Shown: positions 1-6,362, counted from the first letter of the stretch. The stretch: DNA of 6,569 bases from an uncultured Eubacteriales bacterium (GCA_902475515.1 CABSAB010000083.1:1-6569); one strand, 5' to 3'. Made by a program: numbers and translations. Notes: generated by a model from the letters alone, not told the origin.

Positions 1-2
1 TC

Positions 3-1460
3 TGGGACGGCTGGTTCCCCTTCTTCAGCGCGTTTATGGAGAGCTACAGCGAGGCCACATTCTTCATTGAGATGGAGAAGCGCACCGGCGTCAAGACCGA
101 GTTCGTGCTGGAAAACGCTGAGACCGCAGTGGAAAAGTTTAATCTGATGATCGCCGGCGGCGACTACTGCGACCTGATGCACGATGTGGACACCAACTAC
201 ACCGGCGGTCTGGACACCGCCTGGGAGGACGATGTGATCATCGCCATCGACGAGCTGATCGACACCTGGATGCCCAACTACTATGCGGAGCTTCACAGCG
301 ACGAGGGCTTTATTGACGATCTGACCTCCAACGAGGGCAACATCTATCAGATCTCCATTCTCCGGCATGAGGCCAGCCTCCCGGACTATGGCCTGATGAT
401 CCGCCAGGATTGGCTGGATGACCTTAATATGGAGCGTCCCCAGACCTATGACGAGTACTATGATGTGCTCAAGGCTTTCAAAAACGAAAAGAACGCCTCC
501 GCACCCATGATGATCTCCAATAACGGCACCTTCCAGGGGAACTTCTTTGCCTCCGGCTACGGTGTCAAGGCGCCCCCCATTCAGATGGATACCCCCTTCT
601 ACCAGGTGGACGGCGAGATCAAGTTCGGTCCCATGGAGGATGGCTATCGGAAGTATCTGAACACCCTTTCCAAGTGGTACGGCGAGGGCCTGATCTACCA
701 GGATTTCTACACCCATGTGGAAAGCAACACCATGCCCCCCGATGATCTGGTCATCAACAACCAGATGGGCCTGTTCGGCGCCAATATTCAGGATATTCCC
801 ACCCGCTACAGCGAAGTCATCGGCAATAACAAGGATATCGTGCTGGTAGGCGCCTATGACCCGGTGGAAAAAGAGGGCGACACCCTGCACTTCAGCCAGG
901 ACCGCGGCGCATCCGCCGGCGGCGGCTACTGCATCTCCACCCACTGTGAGGACCCCACGCTGGTGGCCCGCTGGGCGGACTATATCTACTCTCCCGATGG
1001 CCAGATCCTCTCCAACTACGGTGTGGAGGGCGAGAGTCTGGAGTATGACGAAAACGGCGATCCCCAGCTGACCGATCTGGTGCTGCACAACCCGGATCTC
1101 CCGGAGCAGCTGGCCATCACCAAGTATACCACCTTCTCCCTGGTGGGCGTGCAGAACGACCAGCGCCAGTACAAGGAGTTCACCGACGCCCAGTGGGAGG
1201 CCGGCGAGATCTGGTCCATGGGCGACGATGCCTACACCATCCCCATGGGCTGCCAGATGACCTCCGAGGAGAATACCACCTTCAGCAACGCCTACAGCGA
1301 TATCGGCACCTATGTGGGGCAGATCACCCTGCAGGCCATTATGGGCGACGTGAATATCGATGAGATTTGGGACGAATATGTGTCCCGGATCGAGGGCATG
1401 AACATTGATACCTGCCTCGAGCAGTATCAGGCCGCCCTGGACCGTTATAATGCAGGCTGA
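3..1460 (+). CDS. ABC transporter extracellular solute-binding protein (5'-truncated by window edge)
   Basis: The reading frame is open from base 3, before any start codon, to TGA at 1458-1460, so the true start and any lipoprotein signal peptide lie upstream; 485 residues are visible. It resembles the large family 1 solute-binding lipoproteins (LplA-like) of gut Firmicutes, which capture an oligosaccharide or similar ligand outside the cell and pass it to membrane permeases. Supporting signs are an early segment reading FFIEMEKRTGV followed by the FNLMIAGGDYCDL stretch (the usual 'asgd.pDi' position), the MIRQDWLDDL segment with a following PQTYDEYYDVLKAFK helix, and acidic, aromatic-rich composition typical of secreted binding proteins. 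An internal ATG at base 36 is not a credible start because homologous-looking sequence precedes it. The permease genes are expected upstream, outside the window. The ligand cannot be read from the sequence. Confidence 0.85.
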   Translation, partial: WDGWFPFFSAFMESYSEATFFIEMEKRTGVKTEFVLENAETAVEKFNLMIAGGDYCDLMHDVDTNYTGGLDTAWEDDVIIAIDELIDTWMPNYYAELHSDEGFIDDLTSNEGNIYQISILRHEASLPDYGLMIRQDWLDDLNMERPQTYDEYYDVLKAFKNEKNASAPMMISNNGTFQGNFFASGYGVKAPPIQMDTPFYQVDGEIKFGPMEDGYRKYLNTLSKWYGEGLIYQDFYTHVESNTMPPDDLVINNQMGLFGANIQDIPTRYSEVIGNNKDIVLVGAYDPVEKEGDTLHFSQDRGASAGGGYCISTHCEDPTLVARWADYIYSPDGQILSNYGVEGESLEYDENGDPQLTDLVLHNPDLPEQLAITKYTTFSLVGVQNDQRQYKEFTDAQWEAGEIWSMGDDAYTIPMGCQMTSEENTTFSNAYSDIGTYVGQITLQAIMGDVNIDEIWDEYVSRIEGMNIDTCLEQYQAALDRYNAG

Positions 1461-1472
1461 CGCATCGTAAAC

Positions 1473-1501
1473 GGGCCCGCCGCAGAGCTTGCGGCGGGCC
1501 C
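1473..1501 (+). terminator. GC-rich hairpin terminator after the solute-binding protein gene
   Basis: A perfect 11-bp stem (GGGCCCGCCGC at 1473-1483, complement at 1491-1501) encloses a 7-nt loop, 12 nt after the stop codon. The following bases (TCTTGCTGC) are only weakly U-rich, so termination may be incomplete or factor-assisted. The position fits the end of a transporter operon. Confidence 0.7.
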
Positions 1502-1525
1502 TCTTGCTGCGGAGAGGAAACGTCC

Positions 1526-1554
1526 TTGACAATCACGGAAAGATGCGTTATCAT
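1526..1554 (+). promoter_or_regulatory. Sigma-A-type promoter upstream of the crotonase-like gene
   Basis: A consensus -35 TTGACA (1526-1531) is separated by exactly 17 bp from TATCAT (1549-1554, five of six matches to consensus). Transcription would start near 1561, giving a leader of about 168 nt before the ATG at 1729. The leader holds a minor inverted repeat, TCTCC/GGAGA (1591-1607); I recognise no known riboswitch in it. Confidence 0.6.
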
Positions 1555-1673
1555 AAGTTCGGATGCAAAACAGGAAATTCTTCGTCAAAATCTCCAAACG
1601 CCGGAGACAATTTCTCGGGCTGGTACAAGATTTTTCAAGAGGCATCCGCTATAATATTCTGTGGGATAAATCC

Positions 1674-1703
1674 TCGACAAAGAGGTTTATTAAATACTAT
1701 ACT
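1674..1703 (+). promoter_or_regulatory. Second, proximal promoter candidate for the crotonase-like gene
   Basis: TCGACA (1674-1679) and TATACT (1698-1703) are separated by 18 bp in an AT-rich stretch just before the gene; the transcript would have a leader of roughly 20 nt. A perfect TATAAT also lies at 1650-1655 but without a good -35 at the right distance. The hexamer CCTC...GAGG (1672-1685) forms a short dyad over this -35 and could be an operator, though it may be chance. Confidence 0.4.
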
Positions 1704-1728
1704 ATTTATTATTTAGGAGGAATTCAAT

Positions 1729-2745
1729 ATGGCACAGCCTTTGGCTCCTTATGTCGAACTCCCCAAGTTCGACGAGTACAAAGAATGGTTCAAGAACTTT
1801 GCCGACATGAAGCGTGAGGACGGCATTCTCCAGATCACCTGGAAGACCAACGACGGCCCCATGCATCACTCCGGCATGTCCCACCGGGCTATGAGCCAGC
1901 TCACCCGCGTGATCTCCATGGACTGGGAGAACGAGATCATCATCTACACCCACATCGGTGACAACTGGATGATCGAGTCCGACGCCAACGGCTGGGAGAC
2001 CTACTCCGAGCTGCCCACGCAGCGTTTCCAGCATCAGTATTTTGACGACACCAACCTGATCAAGAACATGGTCTTTGATCTGGACGTGCCCACCATCGGC
2101 GCTATGACCGGCCCCGGCTTCCACTGGGATTCCGCGTTCCTGTGCGACGTGACCCTGGTTTCCGAGGACACCAAGATCGAGGTTCCCCATGCCCAGGGCG
2201 GCCTGGTTCCCGGCGACGGCATGGGCCTGATGGCTCAGCATTACCTGGGCACCAAGCTCGGCAACTACTACATGATGACCTCCCGTCAGATCACCGCTCA
2301 GGAGATGCTGGATCACGGCATGGTTTCCGAGGTCGTGAAGAAGGGCCACGTCATCGAGCGTGCCTGGGAGATCGCCCGTATGTGGAAGCGTATGCCCTAT
2401 GAGAACCGCACCATCATGGCGAACCTTGCCAAGCGTCCTCTGAAGAAGCTGCTGGTTGAGGACCTGAAGCTGCACACTGTTTCCGAGCAGTACGGTTCCC
2501 TGCTGCGTATCGCTGACGGCACCCTGGGCGATGAGAACTCCGCTCAGCAGGACGAGAAGTATATCTCCCGCGTCAACGACTACCGCTATGCCACCAAGGA
2601 CATGGAGGCTCCTCAGACGCTGGAGTCCTGGGCCAACATGGCTGCCAACGCTGCCGCTTGGTTCAAGAAGGTGGAGTCCGGCGAGATTGAGAACCCCTAT
2701 GTGTTCGAGCACAGCAACGAGCCCGACTGGTACGACGCTTTCTAA
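1729..2745 (+). CDS. Crotonase-superfamily protein, 6-oxocamphor hydrolase-like (beta-diketone hydrolase)
   Basis: A cytoplasmic protein of 338 residues. The ATG at 1729 follows AGGAGG (1715-1720) by 8 nt. Residues about 15-265 have the enoyl-CoA hydratase/isomerase (crotonase) fold, with oxyanion-hole regions near THIGDNWMIESD and TGPGFHWDS. Compared from memory with Rhodococcus 6-oxocamphor hydrolase, which cleaves a C-C bond of a cyclic 1,3-diketone by a retro-Claisen reaction, all five active-site positions match: His52 (His45), His132 (His122), His154 (His145), Asp163 (Asp154, in a shared VPGDG) and Glu253 (Glu244). Ordinary CoA-dependent hydratases lack this set, so hydrolysis of a diketone is more likely than CoA chemistry; the substrate is unknown. 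The protein is about 80 residues longer than 6-oxocamphor hydrolase, mostly in a C-terminal tail (about 268-338) rich in Trp, Tyr and acidic residues. Frequent CGT, GCT and GTT codons together with the strong ribosome site suggest high expression. It is monocistronic, ending before a terminator. Fold is near certain; reaction is inferred. Confidence 0.85.
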   Translation: MAQPLAPYVELPKFDEYKEWFKNFADMKREDGILQITWKTNDGPMHHSGMSHRAMSQLTRVISMDWENEIIIYTHIGDNWMIESDANGWETYSELPTQRFQHQYFDDTNLIKNMVFDLDVPTIGAMTGPGFHWDSAFLCDVTLVSEDTKIEVPHAQGGLVPGDGMGLMAQHYLGTKLGNYYMMTSRQITAQEMLDHGMVSEVVKKGHVIERAWEIARMWKRMPYENRTIMANLAKRPLKKLLVEDLKLHTVSEQYGSLLRIADGTLGDENSAQQDEKYISRVNDYRYATKDMEAPQTLESWANMAANAAAWFKKVESGEIENPYVFEHSNEPDWYDAF

Positions 2746-2761
2746 TTTTTCCCCATATGAT

Positions 2762-2793
2762 AAAACCGGCAATGCTTCGGCATTGCCGGTTTT
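2762..2793 (+). terminator. Rho-independent terminator with TTCG loop, for the crotonase-like gene
   Basis: A 14-bp perfect stem (AAAACCGGCAATGC at 2762-2775, complement 2780-2793) is capped by a TTCG tetraloop closed by C-G, which is unusually stable. It ends in a TTTT run followed by CTTTATATA. It lies 16 nt after the TAA at 2743-2745. The flanking A-run makes it potentially active in both directions. Confidence 0.9.
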
Positions 2794-2802
2794 CTTTATA
2801 TA

Positions 2803-2835
2803 AAAAGCTGGCCGCCCATCGGGCGGCCAGCTTTT
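2803..2835 (-). terminator. Rho-independent terminator for the flavoprotein gene
   Basis: A 15-bp perfect stem (2803-2817 with 2821-2835) has a 3-nt loop. Read on the minus strand it follows the flavoprotein stop (2847-2849) by 11 nt and ends in TTTTTA, the expected U-tract. On the plus strand it also ends in TTTT, so it backs up the TTCG terminator against read-through between the two convergent genes. Confidence 0.88.
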
Positions 2836-2846
2836 CTGTTTAAAAC

Positions 2847-4424
2847 TTAGTCCTCAGGATCAATGAACTCGTCGGAGTCCATATATTTCACAGCCTCCAT
2901 GGCCGCAATCCGGCCGGAGTTAATGGCGTAGGACATGGTGGAACCGGGATGATAGAAGCAGTAGGAATCTGCAAATACCGTCGCCGTGTCCGTGCCGCAG
3001 GCATAGAAGCCGGGCAGGGGATTGAGGTCGTTGTCCAGGACCTGCATATTCTCGTTGACCTCCACGCCGCCCAGGGAGCCGTAGCCCGAGGGGAAGTGGC
3101 GTGCCGCGTAGTAGGGCGCCTTGACAATGGGCTTGAGGAACTTGGCATCCTTGGTGAACTGCCAGTCGTAGCCCGCCTGGGTGCCGTTGCACATGGCGTT
3201 GTACTCCTCGATGGTCTTCTTGAGGTTCTCCAGGTTCACGCCGGTCTTTTCGGCCAGCTCCTCCAGGGTCTGGCACTCGAAGAAGTTCTGCTCCTGATCC
3301 TCGGAGCCGTAGGAGACCTCCTTGTCCTCGCTGGCAAAGACGGAGTTTCCGCCGGCATCCTTGGCGCCGGAGAAATACAGCTCCTTCTCGCGGTCCCAGT
3401 TGTCGAGGTTGGTCACACCGTGATGATAGGTGATATAATCCAGGCCGTTCTTCTTGTAGTAATCGACGATGGTGCTGTCGATGATGGAAATGCCCATGTG
3501 CTTCTTCTGGAGCAGCAGGGAGTTTCCGGTATAGGTGGTGTTGTCCATGATGGCCTCGTTGATGAAACGCTTGCCGTCCAGGTTGACCATCAGGTTGGGC
3601 TGACGCATGGTCTCAGAGAGGGTCTTGAACACGTCGGTGGTGCCGGGGGTGTTGTAGGTGACCTCCATGTTGACCTTGGCCTGCTTGGCGCCCAGCTTCC
3701 AGAGCATGGTCATACCGTCGCCGTCCAGGCCGGGGATCCGGAAGGTGAACATATCAACGCCCCACTTCCAGCCCATGTGCTTTTCGATCATTTCGACATT
3801 GTTGCCGATACCGCCGGTGGTGACGATCACGGCGTTTGCCAGGCACTCGATCTCCTCGCCGTCCTCGCCCACGGCAATAACGCCCCGGGCCTGTCCCTTG
3901 GAGCCGGTGAGCAGCTCCTTGACAGGGGTGTTCAGGTTGAACTCCACGCCGATCTCCCGGGCATACTCGGTGACGGTCTTGATCATCACGGAAGCGCAGC
4001 GCTCGGTGGGCTTGTTGGAGCCGGGGACTTTCACCATGTGCTGGGTCTGCTTGGAATCCTTGAAGTACTTGAATACGCCCAGGAATTCCACGCCCTTGTC
4101 CTGCATCCACTGCACAGTATCCGCGGACATATTGAACCAGCGGCGCACCAGCTTGGCGTCGGAGCGCCAGTGGGTGTACTCCATAAAGAAATTAAAGGCT
4201 TCGTCCTTGGAGTAGTTGTTGGACATGCACTCCTTCTGCAGCTGGGACTCCACGGCAAAGAAGGCCATGCCCATGTTCGCAGCGCCGCCAATGGTGCCGG
4301 ACTTCTCAAACACCACAACGCTGCCGCCGCCGGTGGCATTCAGGGACTCCTGTGCCTGGGTGGCCGCGCACAGGCCGGACATGCCGCCGCCAACGAGAAC
4401 TACATCGGCTTCGATATGTTTCAT
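2847..4424 (-). CDS. FAD-dependent oxidoreductase, fumarate reductase/3-ketosteroid dehydrogenase superfamily (FAD_binding_2)
   Basis: A flavoprotein of 525 residues; the ATG (4422-4424) follows AGGAGGA (minus strand, 4431-4437) by 6 nt. FAD-binding landmarks occur in order: VGGGMSGLCAA (11-21), an acidic ribose-binding position in FEK (Glu40), GGAANMGM (46-53), VTTGGIG (201-207), PGLDGDG (231-237), DGKRFINEA (283-291), SLGGVEVNENMQVLD (450-464), LPGFYACGTDT (470-480) and SYAINSGRIAA (498-508). No signal peptide, Tat motif, FMN-binding domain or heme-binding CxxCH is present, so it is a soluble cytoplasmic enzyme that needs a separate electron partner. Judged by remembered alignment, the two arginines and the histidine of bacterial fumarate reductases are not conserved: the segment before GRIAA reads YHPGSTMSYA, closer to the YPG region of ketosteroid dehydrogenases. 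The substrate is therefore probably not fumarate; an enone or alkene reduction or desaturation is a reasonable guess. It is transcribed alone. Confidence 0.88.
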   Translation of the reverse strand: MKHIEADVVLVGGGMSGLCAATQAQESLNATGGGSVVVFEKSGTIGGAANMGMAFFAVESQLQKECMSNNYSKDEAFNFFMEYTHWRSDAKLVRRWFNMSADTVQWMQDKGVEFLGVFKYFKDSKQTQHMVKVPGSNKPTERCASVMIKTVTEYAREIGVEFNLNTPVKELLTGSKGQARGVIAVGEDGEEIECLANAVIVTTGGIGNNVEMIEKHMGWKWGVDMFTFRIPGLDGDGMTMLWKLGAKQAKVNMEVTYNTPGTTDVFKTLSETMRQPNLMVNLDGKRFINEAIMDNTTYTGNSLLLQKKHMGISIIDSTIVDYYKKNGLDYITYHHGVTNLDNWDREKELYFSGAKDAGGNSVFASEDKEVSYGSEDQEQNFFECQTLEELAEKTGVNLENLKKTIEEYNAMCNGTQAGYDWQFTKDAKFLKPIVKAPYYAARHFPSGYGSLGGVEVNENMQVLDNDLNPLPGFYACGTDTATVFADSYCFYHPGSTMSYAINSGRIAAMEAVKYMDSDEFIDPED

Positions 4425-4458
4425 AAGTGTTCCTCCTAAGTTTTTCTAATCTTTAGTC

Positions 4459-4487
4459 ATTATAGAGCAAAACTTCGATTTCTACAA
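4459..4487 (-). promoter_or_regulatory. Promoter for the flavoprotein gene
   Basis: On the minus strand a perfect TATAAT (4459-4464) lies 17 bp from TTGTAG (4482-4487), a weak -35 with three of six consensus matches. Transcription would start near 4452, about 28 nt before the start codon. The weak -35 suggests an activator could be needed. Confidence 0.5.
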
Positions 4488-4546
4488 GACCTTTTTTCGC
4501 GGTTCCGCTATCATTTTCAAAAGATTTCCCGGAAACTGATTTTCTC

Positions 4547-4571
4547 ATGGGCCCATTTCCCACAGCGCTGT
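4547..4571. promoter_or_regulatory. Pair of 10-bp palindromes, possible operator sites
   Basis: ATGGGCCCAT (4547-4556) and ACAGCGCTGT (4562-4571) are perfect 10-bp palindromes with centres 15 bp apart. The second touches the first base of the chaperone-gene -35, and TTTCC-C-GGAAA (4525-4535) is a third dyad upstream. No regulator gene is present in the window, and short palindromes arise by chance, so this is a tentative call. Confidence 0.25.
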
Positions 4572-4599
4572 TGTGCCCGACGCAAAAATCTGTTATAGT
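4571..4599 (+). promoter_or_regulatory. Extended -10 promoter for the trigger-factor-like gene
   Basis: TTGTGC (4571-4576) is followed after 17 bp by TATAGT (4594-4599), preceded by TG at 4591-4592 (extended -10 element). Transcription would start near 4606. The roughly 50-nt leader contains a small hairpin (GGCGG 4624-4628 with CCGCC 4635-4639) directly before the ribosome site AGGAG (4643-4647), which may slightly modulate initiation. Confidence 0.6.
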
Positions 4600-4656
4600 A
4601 ATAGGTAAGATTATGAAAATACGGGCGGAAACAGCCGCCAAAAGGAGATTTTTACG

Positions 4657-5889
4657 ATGGAAACAAAAATCCTTTCTCAGGAAAACGGCATGGCCAAGGT
4701 GGGCGTCACCCTCCCCGGCACTGATCTCACCCGGGCGCTGGACGCTGTCTATCAGGTCCGCCGGAAAGAGGAGAATTTTAACCTGGCCCGGGAAGGACTG
4801 GCCGAGAACCCCGAAGGCCAGAGCCTGCTTCGGGAGGCGGTGCAAAATATGTTCTCGGGCATCTACAGTGATGTGATCCGGGAATGCGGCCTCCAGGTAG
4901 CCTCGGAACCGAAGGTGGCCGTGATCCAGGCCAATGAAACGGACGGCGTGGAGTTCACTCTGGAGTTTGCGCTCCGCCCGGAGATGAAGCTTGGCACTTA
5001 CAAGGGCATCCATGTGAAAATGCCCGATATTACCCCCACGGAGGCGGAGCTGGCCGCTGCTCTGGAATCTGCCGCGAAGCAGAATCTGGTGGCCGTGGAT
5101 GTGGACCGTCCCGCCGCTCTGGGGGATACCACAGTGATCGACTTCAAAGGCTACCTGGGTGATGAACCCTTTGCCGGCGGCGAGGGAGCGGATTTTCCGC
5201 TGACTCTGGGCTCCGGGCAGTTTATCCCCGGCTTTGAGGATCAGCTGGTGGGCGCAAAGGCCGGAGACCAGGTGGATGTAAACGTCACCTTCCCGGAGAA
5301 TTATCACGCCGCCAACCTGGCGGGCAAGGCTGTGGTGTTCAAAGTCACGGTCCACAAGGTCCAGAGCCAGCAGCTGCAGCCCCTTACCCCCGAGCAGGAG
5401 GAGCAGGTAAAAGCCCAGGCGGCCCAGCAGAAAAAAGCCATGGCCGATCAGAGGATCGAAGACCAGGTCCTGGGCAAGATCCTGGAGGAGGCTCAGGTAA
5501 ATCTGCCCGATGCCATGGTAGAGAGCGAGGCCAACATCTGCGTCCAGCAGTTTGCGGCGGAGATCTCGGCCAAGAGCATGAGCATTGAGCAGTTCTGCCA
5601 GCAGACCGGCAAGACCCTGGAGGGCATCCGCAAGGAGATGGAGCCCCTGGCCCGCCGGCGCATTCAGTTGCGGCTGGTGCTGTCGGCCATCGCCGAGCAA
5701 GAACAGCTCACCGCCACGGACGAGGAGCTGGACCGATACTGGGATCAGATGTCCCAGCAATACGGGCTTCCGAAGGATCAGCTCAAGCACTACATGGGCG
5801 ACGGTGTGGAGAACGAGATGCGGCAGGAGATCGTCAGCCAGAAGGCTTACGCGCTGCTGCGGGAGAGCACGATCTTGGATCGGGAGTGA
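4657..5889 (+). CDS. Trigger-factor-like chaperone/FKBP-type prolyl isomerase with degenerate ribosome-docking region
   Basis: A protein of 410 residues (classical trigger factor is about 430). The ATG follows AGGAG (4643-4647) by 9 nt. Three trigger-factor domains are seen in order: an N-terminal domain (about 1-112) with the usual beta-strand/helix pattern and the EFALRPEMKLGTYKGI junction; an FKBP-type prolyl isomerase domain (about 135-226) with GDTTVIDFKGYL, FPLTLGSGQFIPGFEDQLVG and TFPENYHAANLAGK; and a helical SurA-like chaperone domain (about 230-405). The N-terminal loop that carries the ribosome-docking signature GFRxGK in canonical trigger factor instead reads NFNLAREGLAENP (40-52), so normal ribosome docking is doubtful. 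The usual neighbours clpP and clpX are absent and the next gene encodes a small metallopeptidase-like protein. I infer a paralogue of the main tig rather than tig itself. No signal peptide is present, so it acts in the cytoplasm on unknown clients. The gene ends with TGA overlapping the next start. Confidence 0.85.
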   Translation: METKILSQENGMAKVGVTLPGTDLTRALDAVYQVRRKEENFNLAREGLAENPEGQSLLREAVQNMFSGIYSDVIRECGLQVASEPKVAVIQANETDGVEFTLEFALRPEMKLGTYKGIHVKMPDITPTEAELAAALESAAKQNLVAVDVDRPAALGDTTVIDFKGYLGDEPFAGGEGADFPLTLGSGQFIPGFEDQLVGAKAGDQVDVNVTFPENYHAANLAGKAVVFKVTVHKVQSQQLQPLTPEQEEQVKAQAAQQKKAMADQRIEDQVLGKILEEAQVNLPDAMVESEANICVQQFAAEISAKSMSIEQFCQQTGKTLEGIRKEMEPLARRRIQLRLVLSAIAEQEQLTATDEELDRYWDQMSQQYGLPKDQLKHYMGDGVENEMRQEIVSQKAYALLRESTILDRE

Positions 5890-5905
5890 TTTCATTGGAT
5901 CGGGA
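5875..5905. repeat. 11-bp direct repeat across the gene junction
   Basis: TTGGATCGGGA occurs at 5875-5885 and again at 5895-5905, a 20-bp period. The first copy encodes the Leu-Asp-Arg-Glu end of the chaperone; the second, in a different reading frame relative to that gene, encodes Leu-Asp-Arg-Glu near the start of the next protein. GGGAG in the first copy lies 8 nt before the TTG of the second copy, a good ribosome-site distance. Confidence 0.75.
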
Positions 5906-6356
5906 AAACCTAACTGTGCTGTTTGAGAAATGGACCGGCATTCTTCGTTTGACCAACACCTGGGATGTGAAACTGGAATGGACGGATGACCCGGCATTTC
6001 AGAAGACCGGAGATTTTCGCATAGACTGTGATGACCGCAAAGCGGTGCTCCTGTTAAATGTGCGAAACCCCAAGCAAGAAAACTTGGAAGAAGTGATCGT
6101 CCACGAGCTCTTACATTTAAAGCTCTATCCGCTGGACCAGCTGACCGAGGGACTGATCAACGGACACTACAAAAAGGATACCCCAGCCTACGAGGTCATC
6201 TACACCCAGTTCATGACCATGCTGGAACAGACGGTAGAGGAGCTGACAAAGTGCTATTTGGGAGTCTTCGGTGAGAACAAGCAGCTATCCTATGGCCGGT
6301 GTAAATCTCAGAAAAGCTTTGATGAACTGTACGAGGGGCTGAAGGAATTGGGTTAA
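5886..6356 (+). CDS. Small HExxH zinc metallopeptidase-like protein
   Basis: A protein of 156 residues if started at GTG 5886, which overlaps the chaperone stop by 4 bases (GTGA). A TTG at 5895 (153 residues) has a better ribosome site, GGGAG at 5882-5886 with 8-nt spacing, so the start is uncertain. The centre contains EEVIVHELLHLKLYP: His73 and His77 would bind zinc and Glu74 would be the catalytic base, as in HExxH metallopeptidases. A third ligand is not certain; Glu114 or Glu118 in the following helix (FMTMLEQTVEELTK) is the best candidate, which would make it gluzincin-like. No signal peptide or membrane segment is evident, so it is probably cytoplasmic. The size and single domain resemble small putative metallopeptidases of phage and Firmicute genomes. 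Coupling to the chaperone gene suggests a joint role in protein quality control, but the substrate is unknown. The motif is clear; peptidase activity is inferred. Confidence 0.75.
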   Translation: MISLDRENLTVLFEKWTGILRLTNTWDVKLEWTDDPAFQKTGDFRIDCDDRKAVLLLNVRNPKQENLEEVIVHELLHLKLYPLDQLTEGLINGHYKKDTPAYEVIYTQFMTMLEQTVEELTKCYLGVFGENKQLSYGRCKSQKSFDELYEGLKELG

Positions 6357-6362
6357 ATCCCC

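Noticed and set aside
1489..1817. Short plus-strand frames in the intergenic region before the crotonase-like gene
   Set aside because: No ribosome site fits, the translations resemble nothing known, and they overlap promoter elements and the true gene start.
1702..2772. Long minus-strand open frame opposite the crotonase-like gene
   Set aside because: Its translation is a Val/Leu/Gly/His-rich composition typical of antisense reading through GC3-rich codons. The plus strand has a recognisable fold, catalytic residues and a strong ribosome site.
2949..4439. Long plus-strand open frame opposite the flavoprotein gene
   Set aside because: It is low-complexity Leu/Gly/His/Val sequence with no recognisable domain. 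The minus-strand protein has a full set of FAD motifs in order, so the plus frame is an antisense shadow.
4621..4656. Small leader hairpin considered as a riboswitch or attenuator for the chaperone gene
   Set aside because: The stem is only five base pairs, with no terminator partner and no known aptamer features; it is mentioned only in the promoter entry.
4453..5997. Long minus-strand open frame opposite the chaperone gene
   Set aside because: It crosses the promoter region and two well-supported plus-strand genes and shows the same antisense composition, with no domain recognised.
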